Shown one piece after another: positions 1 through 5,071 of a stretch of 5,588 nt of DNA. The stretch spans positions 1 through 5,588 of the forward strand of contig DATGKD010000097.1 in NCBI GenBank assembly GCA_035294855.1. The letters are read 5' to 3'. Numbering within the stretch: position 1 is the stretch's first letter; every line of letters starts with the position of its first letter. Below the pieces are notes generated by a model. The model was not told the DNA's origin. It made no database searches and worked only from the letters and a program-made list of their open reading frames with translations. The position numbers were made by a program, and so were the translations under genes. The DNA comes from DATGKD01 sp035294855. GTDB lineage: Bacteria; Actinomycetota; Acidimicrobiia; Acidimicrobiales; UBA8190.

Positions 1-194
1 CCACCTCCGTGCGCAGCGGCGTCGGGGGGCCGCCACCACGCAGCCGTGGGGTCATCGGACGGGGCGGAGGGCTGCCCGGCGCCCTGGTCGTGGGGCGTCG
101 TACCCGCGGCGGGTGCGTCGTCGACGGTCACTGCTGTGCCAGCGGCGCCGGCGTCGGCGGGGGGCGGTGCACTCGGGTACTCGGGCTCGCTCAT
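1..194 (-). CDS. N-terminal part of an unidentified protein, Pro/Ala-rich (runs off left edge)
   Basis: An open frame starts with ATG at 194-192 and stays open to the left edge, giving 64 residues. The start is well supported: GAAGGAG lies six bases upstream (207-201). The visible protein begins MSEPEYPSAPPPADAG and continues rich in Ala, Pro, Gly, Asp and Thr, with a WWRPP stretch near residues 55-59. It looks like a disordered cytoplasmic leader. No catalytic domain or membrane segment is reached. In actinobacteria such leaders often precede a single membrane helix, for example in HtrA-like serine proteases or other envelope proteins. The upstream direct repeats (281-253) would suit a stress-regulated envelope gene, but that is inference. 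It is separated from the dioxygenase gene by 106 bases and probably has its own promoter. Function unknown. Confidence 0.72.
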   Translation of the reverse strand, partial: MSEPEYPSAPPPADAGAAGTAVTVDDAPAAGTTPHDQGAGQPSAPSDDPTAAWWRPPDAAAHGG

Positions 195-200
195 GTCCGT

Positions 201-207
201 CTCCTTC
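201..207 (-). promoter_or_regulatory. Strong Shine-Dalgarno site for the left-edge gene
   Basis: On the minus strand the sequence reads GAAGGAG, then six bases, then ATG. It is the clearest ribosome binding site in the window and fixes the start of the left-edge gene. The internal genes of the neighbouring operon lack a comparable site. Confidence 0.75.
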
Positions 208-226
208 GGGGATGACTCCACGTCCC

Positions 227-232
227 AGTAGA
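227..232 (-). promoter_or_regulatory. Possible -10 element for the left-edge gene
   Basis: The minus strand reads TCTACT, matching four of six positions of TATAAT. It lies 20 bases downstream of the last 11-base-period heptamer and 32 bases upstream of the start codon. That would place the repeats over the -35 region, the usual position for an activator that replaces a poor -35. The call is weak on sequence alone and rests mainly on the spacing. Confidence 0.3.
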
Positions 233-252
233 CGGCGCGGGCCTTGGGGGCT

Positions 253-281
253 CCTATGCGCTCCCTGTGAACTTCTTATGA
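253..281 (-). promoter_or_regulatory. Three direct heptamers at 11-base period, possible response-regulator operator
   Basis: Minus-strand heptamers TCATAAG (281-275), TCACAGG (270-264) and GCATAGG (259-253) start exactly 11 bases apart. They share the pattern nCAnAnG. Tandem direct repeats at one-helical-turn spacing are typical of OmpR/PhoB-type response regulators, which bind head to tail. The array sits between the stop of the PhyH-type gene (301) and the left-edge gene, so it most likely controls the latter. No regulator gene is in the window, so the binding protein is unknown. Confidence 0.45.
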
Positions 282-300
282 GTGGCGGCGGGCTCCTCTT

Positions 301-1080
301 TCAGTGCGTGCAGCGATCGGGCGCCGGCTCGCCGTGGCGCGTCGGATGCGTCGCCACGGGCGTGCCCTCGAAATCGGCCAACGTGCTGATACGCGCCCGC
401 CCGTCTCGTTCCGACCCCGCCACCATGGCCGCGGTGCGCAGCCCGTAGTAGCGGGCGCGGTCGTAGCCCTCGGACAACGGCGCGTAGCTGGCGACCAAGA
501 CACGACGGGAAACCCGGCTGCGATTGGCCTCGCTCGAGTGCGGCGCGAGACCGTCGATCACGACCGCGTCACCGGGCGCGAGCTCGACCGGCGCCCAAGG
601 CAACGAATCGGCCACGTCGGCGCGCACCACTCCCCGATCGTCGGTGGGGAGCAGCCGGTCGACACCTTCGGCCAGCCACAGGCATCCCGACGCCGTCGTG
701 CACTCGTCGATCGCCACCAGGACCGACACCACGCGCCCCAGCTCAGGGTACGCGAGCAGGTCCTGGTGCGGCCCGAAACCTGCGCCCCCGGGCTTCTTGT
801 AGTTCAGCTTGTCCTTGAAGGCGGCAACCGCGCCGCCCTCGGCGGACGACGCCACGTCACGCAGCACCCCGTCCACCAAACGAGCGAAGGCTTCATGGCA
901 GGCGGAGACGTTTTCGGTGCGGCACAGAACCTCGCCCTGCTCGGTGCGCTCCGCATAGTGACCCCACAGGTGACTACCCACGGGCCACGCCTCCACCTCG
1001 TCGGCCGAGACGACGAGCGACGCGAGGTCGCCGCCGGTGACGACACCGTGCACCACGGGCAGGTCGGGCGAGCCGATCAT
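301..1080 (-). CDS. PhyH-family Fe(II)/2-oxoglutarate dioxygenase, PhnY/TmpA-like
   Basis: A 259-residue protein, normal for the phytanoyl-CoA dioxygenase (PhyH) superfamily. The iron-binding facial triad is visible: H105 and D107 in GPHQDLLAY, and H181 in GLAPHSSEANRS. R192, eleven residues after the distal His, is the expected 2-oxoglutarate carboxylate anchor. The stretch before the HxD (KDKLNYKKPGG, residues 89-99) matches the KxKxNxKxPGG style of PhnY-like phosphonate hydroxylases. Known members (PhnY, TmpA) hydroxylate the carbon next to phosphorus so that an HD-domain oxygenase can cleave C-P. That partner is encoded immediately upstream: its stop is nine bases before this ATG, so the two are almost certainly co-transcribed. 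No strong ribosome site is visible in that gap. The role is inferred from family and context; the substrate is unknown. Soluble, no signal peptide. It is the last gene of the operon. Confidence 0.9.
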   Translation of the reverse strand: MIGSPDLPVVHGVVTGGDLASLVVSADEVEAWPVGSHLWGHYAERTEQGEVLCRTENVSACHEAFARLVDGVLRDVASSAEGGAVAAFKDKLNYKKPGGAGFGPHQDLLAYPELGRVVSVLVAIDECTTASGCLWLAEGVDRLLPTDDRGVVRADVADSLPWAPVELAPGDAVVIDGLAPHSSEANRSRVSRRVLVASYAPLSEGYDRARYYGLRTAAMVAGSERDGRARISTLADFEGTPVATHPTRHGEPAPDRCTH

Positions 1081-1089
1081 GACGACAGC

Positions 1090-1614
1090 TCAGTCAACGG
1101 GCGACGACAGCGCCCGGAGATCGGGCACCCACCGCTCGAGCGGGGGGACCGCACGGCCGGGGATCTTGGCGGCCTCGTCGGCGCGCCGCAAGGCCAGTGC
1201 GTCGGCGACGCGGGGATGATGGGCGAACCGCTCGACGTCGGGACCGTCGAGCGCGCCGCCCTGCAGGGCGAGGGTGCGGATGCTCGTGGCCGACAGCTGT
1301 GCCTCGTAGGTGGGGTCGGTGGCGACCAGATAGCGCTTGGCGACGACGTGCGCACCCACCAGCCAGGCCGCTCGATCGCCCAGAGCAGCGCGGACGAACG
1401 CCGCGCCGAGGCGGTCGTGCTCCTCGTCCGGTCCGAACGCGTGCCCCACGTCGTGCACCAACCCGGCCAGGGCCAGACCGATGTCGTCGGGGTGCGTCCG
1501 CGACAGCTCCCAGGCGCACTGGAGGCCGTGGTCGAGCGCACTCAGGCCTTGCTCCTCGTCGGAGGGCTCGTCCCCCATCCGTTCGAGCAGCGCGACGAGC
1601 TCGTCGCTGTTCAT
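1090..1614 (-). CDS. HD-domain oxygenase of the PhnZ / phosphonate-operon HDIG type
   Basis: A 174-residue HD-domain protein. All six ligands expected for the mixed-valent diiron centre of PhnZ-like oxygenases can be placed: H29, H54-D55 (in LVHDVGH), H66, H89 (in AHVVAKRYL) and D146 (in RRADEAAK). The blocks HVxAKRYL, DPTYEAQLSATSIRTLALQGG (begins at residue 100) and the C-terminal AAKIPG are hallmarks of the family annotated as 'phosphonate degradation operons associated HDIG domain protein'. PhnZ and TmpB use this fold with O2 to cleave the C-P bond of an alpha-hydroxyphosphonate, releasing phosphate. The PhyH-type gene just downstream would supply that hydroxyl group. Oddly, the PhnZ loop Tyr and Glu (Y24 and E27, 10 and 7 residues before the first His ligand) align with D19 and Q22 here, so substrate choice may differ. 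The ATG at 1614 overlaps a short upstream frame's stop (ATGA) and lacks a Shine-Dalgarno site, suggesting re-initiation. A plain phosphohydrolase is the main alternative. Confidence 0.9.
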   Translation of the reverse strand: MNSDELVALLERMGDEPSDEEQGLSALDHGLQCAWELSRTHPDDIGLALAGLVHDVGHAFGPDEEHDRLGAAFVRAALGDRAAWLVGAHVVAKRYLVATDPTYEAQLSATSIRTLALQGGALDGPDVERFAHHPRVADALALRRADEAAKIPGRAVPPLERWVPDLRALSSPVD

Positions 1615-1616
1615 TG

Positions 1617-1644
1617 GGCCAGTTTCATGCGGCCAGTTTCATGC
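1617..1644 (-). repeat. Perfect 14-base tandem duplication at the hydrolase/HD gene junction
   Basis: GCATGAAACTGGCC on the minus strand occurs twice in a row (1644-1631 and 1630-1617). The first copy holds the stop codon of the upstream hydrolase; the second fills the gap before the HD gene. Each copy contains an ATGA, giving five-codon frames MKLAA (1642-1625) and MKLAQ (1628-1611) that end in ATGA overlaps with the next start. Without the duplication the intergenic gap would be 10 instead of 24 bases. Confidence 0.9.
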
Positions 1645-3072
1645 GATCGCCTCCGGCATCCTGCCGACGCCGCCGTCCATGAGCAGCATGTCGGTCAGCG
1701 TGCGGTCGGCATGGCGCGACCGCCAGGTCAGCATGGCCTGCGCATGGTCGAGAACGACGGCGGGGTCATCGACCTCGATGCGCCAGTCGGGGTCGGCGGC
1801 CAGGTCGAAGCAACGCCACTTGCCGTCGCCGTATTGCACGTACGCGTGCGACGCCGAGCGGGCGACGGTGAGGTGCTTCTGTTCGAGCCGGCGATCCCAC
1901 GGCCACGGGTGCGGACCGAAGGGGATGTACTCCCAACGCCAGTCGTACTCCCAGTGGGCGGTGTCCCGCCACCACGGTGGTTCGGTTCCCTCGAGGAACG
2001 GCGTGAGCGGGAGCCCGTCGCACTGCGCCGGCACGCCGACGCCGAGCGCCTCACCGATGGTCGGCAGCATGTCGACGTTCTCCGTCAGGACGTCCACCAC
2101 ACGGCCATGGCTCACGGGTCGGCGTGGGTCTCGCACGATGGCGGGGACGTGGTAGCTCGCCTCGAAGCACCCACCTTTGCCGAGGACCCCCTGATCGCCG
2201 AGCTGCTCGCCATGGTCGGCGGTGACGACGACGAACGTGTCGTCCCACATGCCGGTTGCCACGAGCGCATCCCACACGCGCTCGAGCTGCGCGTCGACAT
2301 CGGACACCATGCCGTAGTACTGCGCACGCAGAGCGGCGAGTTCACGCTCGTCATCGGGCGCGGGCAGCTGCGCCAGACGACCGGCGAACGGGGCGGCGCG
2401 TTCGGGCGGGCGCACCGGGGGTGGTACGTCGTCGGGGTCGTAGGCGCGTGACCAATGGCCCGCGGCCGCGTAGGGCGGATGGGGCCGCCAGTAGCTGGCG
2501 TGCGCGAACCACGGTTCGTCCTGGCGTTCGAGCCAGCCGACGAGCGCCTCGGTGAGGAACGCGGACACGCCGTGTTCGGCCGGGCGCTCGGACTCGGTCG
2601 CCAACGCGGTCTCGCCGTCGGGCAACGGCCCGTACCCGAGATCCTCCAGCCAGGCGCGCCACGCGTCCTGCTCGTCGGGGAGGTCGAGCCCGACGTCGAA
2701 GCCGGGCGGAAACCCTTGGTACGTCGACAGCCGGGGGTCGTCGGGCGCGCGCACGCGGCGCGGGTCGACGCCCTGGTCCGCGTAACCGAAGACGACGGGC
2801 GCGTAGCCGGCGCGGCGCGCCACGCGCGCCACGTTGTCGAACCGGTCGTCGAGGGGCGTGCCGTTGCCCACCACGCGGTTGTTCATCTGGTACGTCCCCG
2901 TGTACAGGCAGGCGCGTCCGGGGCCGCACGGCGCGGCCTGGCTGTAGTGCCGGGCGAAGCGCACCCCGGCCGCGGCCAGGCGGTCCAGGCCGGGGGTGCG
3001 CACGACGGGATGACCGGCCGCGGACAGGCAGTCGCCGCGGAACTGGTCCACCGTGACGAGCAGGACGTTCAC
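1639..3072 (-). CDS. Phosphonate monoester hydrolase-type sulfatase-superfamily enzyme
   Basis: A 477-residue alkaline phosphatase/sulfatase-superfamily hydrolase. The GTG start at 3072 puts NVLLVTVDQFRGD at the N-terminus, as usual for the family, and overlaps the PrsW stop by GTGA. Metal and catalytic residues seen: D9-Q10, C49 in CGPGR (the CxPxR signal for oxidation of Cys to formylglycine), R53, N70 in NGTPLDDR, H198 in YWRPHPPY, D286-H287 in TADHGEQLGD, and K299. The blocks MNNRVVGNGTPLD, HWEYDWRWEY and SRHADRTLTD match bacterial phosphonate monoester hydrolases/phosphodiesterases rather than arylsulfatases; these are commonly promiscuous on phosphonate esters, phosphodiesters and sulfate esters. 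It is somewhat shorter than the Rhizobium enzyme (about 510 residues, from memory). It has no signal peptide, so it should act in the cytoplasm. It needs a formylglycine-generating enzyme encoded elsewhere. In this operon it may release a phosphonate from an ester before oxidative C-P cleavage (inference). Confidence 0.9.
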   Translation of the reverse strand: MNVLLVTVDQFRGDCLSAAGHPVVRTPGLDRLAAAGVRFARHYSQAAPCGPGRACLYTGTYQMNNRVVGNGTPLDDRFDNVARVARRAGYAPVVFGYADQGVDPRRVRAPDDPRLSTYQGFPPGFDVGLDLPDEQDAWRAWLEDLGYGPLPDGETALATESERPAEHGVSAFLTEALVGWLERQDEPWFAHASYWRPHPPYAAAGHWSRAYDPDDVPPPVRPPERAAPFAGRLAQLPAPDDERELAALRAQYYGMVSDVDAQLERVWDALVATGMWDDTFVVVTADHGEQLGDQGVLGKGGCFEASYHVPAIVRDPRRPVSHGRVVDVLTENVDMLPTIGEALGVGVPAQCDGLPLTPFLEGTEPPWWRDTAHWEYDWRWEYIPFGPHPWPWDRRLEQKHLTVARSASHAYVQYGDGKWRCFDLAADPDWRIEVDDPAVVLDHAQAMLTWRSRHADRTLTDMLLMDGGVGRMPEAIA

Positions 3073-4124
3073 GACGCGCCCCAGCCGCCTGCCGGCGGGC
3101 CCCGGTGCCCTCCGGCGACGAGGCGTTGCAGCCGTCGCCCGTCCACCCAGGCCGACCACCCGGGCGCGGTCAGGACGTGCGCCCACGGCCCGAGCCACTG
3201 CACCACCTGCACGTGCTCGCCACCCGGTAATCGGCCCACCAGGTGGCTCGTGGCATCGGGCTGCGCCCACCCGGGCATGCCCTCGGGCGGCACGGCGAAG
3301 TCGGGCTCGAACACGTGCAGCGCCGCGGGTGGTCCGGCCGCCCAACCGGGGTGCCGACCGAGCGCGGGGAACGCGGGTCCGCTCGGGGGCGCTCCGGGCG
3401 CGGCGCGCAGCTGGTGGTGACGGAACGGCGAGCCGGCCAGCGCGCGCCGGAACAGATGCACGTACCACAGCAAGCCCGCGGCGAGCACGGTGTAGGCGAT
3501 CGCCGGGGCCTTCAACCCGAGGGACGCGTCGTACGCGCCGTGCCCGCACGCGGCCAACACGTACGCACCGAACACGGCCCGGCGGGTCCCCAGCCCGCAA
3601 CGGCGCTGGCCGTAGGCGTAGCCGATGATGCCCGCCCACGACATGTGCCCGAGATTGCCGACCAGCGCGCGCTCGGGCGCCGTGACGGTCAGCGCCAGGT
3701 GCGCGGCGCTCGAGGGTGACAGGTGGTAGGCGAGCCCGATGTCGTACATGCGCAGGATGTAGGTGAAGCTCTCCAACGCGGCGAACCCCAGCGCCACCGC
3801 CGACGCGTAGATCATCCCGTCGACGGGCTCGTTGAAGTGGGCGGTACGGCGCGTGCCCCAGACGAGGACGGTGAACTTCGAACCCTCCTCGATGAGCCCC
3901 ACGAGGAGCCCGCTCCCCAAGATGACCACGACCGCACCGGTGAGGCGGGGGCGCGTGGCCGATTCGAGGGCGAACGCCAGCGCCACCGCGAGGTACGACA
4001 TCAGGTACAACTTGACGATCAGCCACTTCGGCTCGCGTTCGTAGCGGTCGCGCGTGTACACGTAGACCAGCAACGCGAGCGACGGCAGGAACGCGGCGAT
4101 CGCTGCCTCGGTGCGGATGTCCAT
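3069..4124 (-). CDS. PrsW-family intramembrane metalloprotease with C-terminal SH3-like domain
   Basis: A 351-residue multi-pass membrane protein. Hydrophobic segments fall near residues 7-23, 38-54, 62-78, 103-125, 155-172, 184-200 and 207-225. The PrsW motif set is present in order: E79-E80xxK83 in LIEEGSKF, GFAALES with E118, H160 in GHMSWAGIIGYAYG, and H195/D199 in GHGAYD. These form the predicted zinc site of the EExxK-type membrane protease family, whose founder cleaves an anti-sigma factor in Bacillus. After the membrane core come a Pro/Ala-rich linker (about 240-290) and a short SH3-type fold (about 293-335, with LPGGEHVQVV, GPWAHVL and SAWVDG). ATG at 4124 is chosen because it directly precedes the first helix; a GTG 29 codons upstream (4211) would add a Pro/Arg-rich leader and overlap the divergent gene's leader region. 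It leads the four-gene operon. Its connection to the enzymes behind it is unclear. Confidence 0.88.
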   Translation of the reverse strand: MDIRTEAAIAAFLPSLALLVYVYTRDRYEREPKWLIVKLYLMSYLAVALAFALESATRPRLTGAVVVILGSGLLVGLIEEGSKFTVLVWGTRRTAHFNEPVDGMIYASAVALGFAALESFTYILRMYDIGLAYHLSPSSAAHLALTVTAPERALVGNLGHMSWAGIIGYAYGQRRCGLGTRRAVFGAYVLAACGHGAYDASLGLKAPAIAYTVLAAGLLWYVHLFRRALAGSPFRHHQLRAAPGAPPSGPAFPALGRHPGWAAGPPAALHVFEPDFAVPPEGMPGWAQPDATSHLVGRLPGGEHVQVVQWLGPWAHVLTAPGWSAWVDGRRLQRLVAGGHRGPPAGGWGAS

Positions 4125-4222
4125 ATCGTTCGTGTGTGGGCGCCCTCGGGGGCCCGGTCGCCTTCCTCCGATGCCTCGGACGCGATGGCAGCCAGCCGAG
4201 GGCGGTGCCACTGTATGGCGGC
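4125..4222. promoter_or_regulatory. Divergent intergenic region between the two gene arms
   Basis: These 98 bases separate the start codons of the PrsW gene (minus) and the ArpA-like oxygenase gene (plus), so promoters for both arms should lie in or near it. A minus-strand TACAGT (4215-4210) fits the TAnnnT pattern of actinobacterial -10 elements, 86 bases upstream of the PrsW ATG, but no good -35 is visible. A minus-strand GGAGGAAGG (4169-4161) resembles a ribosome site, yet no usable start follows within range. No convincing plus-strand promoter or ribosome site was found. Confidence 0.5.
4141..4204. repeat. Perfect 9-base inverted repeat in the divergent region
   Basis: CGCCCTCGG at 4141-4149 is the exact reverse complement of CCGAGGGCG at 4196-4204, with 46 bases between the arms. 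The pair is placed so that each arm is close to one of the two divergent start codons. It could be two operator half-sites for a shared regulator, but in DNA this GC-rich a chance match is quite possible. Confidence 0.35.
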
Positions 4223-5071
4223 ATGGCCGTACGCGCCCTCGAACCCCGAACCCTCGTCGACCTCGACCGCTACCCCGTCCTCGACCTGTCGAACCCCACG
4301 GCTCGTGAGGTGATCGCCGAGGCGCGCGCCCAGCTGGCCGCGATCGGCGCCGCGGAGCTCCCCGGTTTCGTGGGGCCTCGCGGCGTCGCTGCGCTCGTCG
4401 ACGACGCCGAAGCGCTCGCCGTCCGTGCGCACCATTCCGGCGGGCTGGGCACCGCGTACCTCGAGTTGCCCGACTTCGACCTCCCCGAGGACCACCCCCG
4501 CCGGTGGCTCGGCCCGTTCGGCACCGGGGCGGTGCCCTACGACGTCATCCCCCGCAGCTCACCGCTGCGGCTGTTGTACGAGTGGGACCGGCTCATCGAG
4601 CTCATCGCCGCGGTCCTCGACCGCGGCCCGCTGTACCGGTACGCGGACCCGTTCGGAGCCCTCAACGTCGCGGTGATGCGCCATGGCGACGAGCTCCAAT
4701 GGCACTACGACCAGACGGACTTCGTGGTGTCGCTCGCGATCCAGCCCGCGGAACAGGGCGGGGACTTCCAGGTGGTGCCGCGCGTCCGCAGCGAAACCGA
4801 CGAGCGCTACGAGGCGGTGGCCGCGGTGCTCTCCGGGGAGAACACCGCCGACATCCTGACGTTGCCCATGACCCCGGGGACGCTGCTCATCTTCGAGGGC
4901 CGCTACTCGCTCCACCGCGTGAGCCCGATCGCGGGGAGCCGGGCGCGCCACGTCGGCCTGCTCGCGTACGACACCAAGCCGGGCACGACGGGTAGCAACC
5001 TGCTGCGCATGGTCCGCTACGGGAGGACCGACCCCTACGCCGATCCCCCGGACAGTTGGCCACCGGGGTGA
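4223..5071 (+). CDS. Fe(II)/2-oxoglutarate oxygenase, ArpA/HalD-like family
   Basis: A 282-residue soluble enzyme of the Fe(II)/2OG oxygenase fold, not closely similar to the PhyH-type protein on the other arm. The iron triad is H161 and D163 in QWHYDQTDFVVSLAIQ, and H231 in GRYSLHRVSPI; R242, eleven residues later, should bind 2-oxoglutarate. EQGGDFQVVPRVR (177-189) and PGTLLIFEGRYSLHRV are typical of the ArpA/HalD-like family. This family includes amino-acid hydroxylases and the halogenases, which replace the Asp by Gly; D163 is retained here, so hydroxylation or oxidative demethylation is expected rather than halogenation. ATG at 4223 is preferred because conserved-looking sequence begins soon after; in-frame GTG at 4205 and ATG at 4136 are possible. 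Its stop overlaps the Fae-like gene's GTG start (GTGA), implying linked translation. If it demethylates its substrate, the formaldehyde made would be what Fae handles (inference). Confidence 0.87.
   Translation: MAVRALEPRTLVDLDRYPVLDLSNPTAREVIAEARAQLAAIGAAELPGFVGPRGVAALVDDAEALAVRAHHSGGLGTAYLELPDFDLPEDHPRRWLGPFGTGAVPYDVIPRSSPLRLLYEWDRLIELIAAVLDRGPLYRYADPFGALNVAVMRHGDELQWHYDQTDFVVSLAIQPAEQGGDFQVVPRVRSETDERYEAVAAVLSGENTADILTLPMTPGTLLIFEGRYSLHRVSPIAGSRARHVGLLAYDTKPGTTGSNLLRMVRYGRTDPYADPPDSWPPG

Noticed and set aside
195..300. Rho-independent terminator after the PhyH-type gene
   Set aside because: No GC hairpin followed by a T-run was found on the minus strand; the interval instead carries the direct repeats and promoter-like elements.
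1090..1614. Reading the HD protein as a generic nucleotide phosphohydrolase or myo-inositol oxygenase
   Set aside because: The HVxAKRYL and SxxSxRTLALQGG blocks and the adjacent PhyH-type gene fit the PhnZ-like family far better; inositol oxygenase is larger and has other signature motifs.
304..2451. A 715-codon open frame on the plus strand
   Set aside because: It lies antisense to three genes with clear family motifs, shows no recognisable domain, and is rich in Arg, Gly and Ala as expected for an antisense frame in very GC-rich DNA.
4161..4169. Minus-strand GGAGGAAGG as the PrsW ribosome binding site
   Set aside because: It lies 36 bases upstream of the chosen ATG, and no in-frame start codon follows at usable distance.
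3073..4224. Upstream in-frame extension of the hydrolase to 861 residues
   Set aside because: The added part is a shadow of the PrsW gene in another frame, dominated by Arg/Ala/Pro. The family's normal N-terminus begins at the GTG at 3072, which also forms a GTGA overlap.
4019..4495. Minus-strand open frame across the divergent region
   Set aside because: It is antisense to the ArpA-like oxygenase and out of frame with PrsW; no motif supports it.
4223..5071. Reading the ArpA/HalD-like oxygenase as a halogenase
   Set aside because: Halogenases of this fold lack the metal-binding Asp; here HYD keeps it (D163), so a chloride site is not expected.
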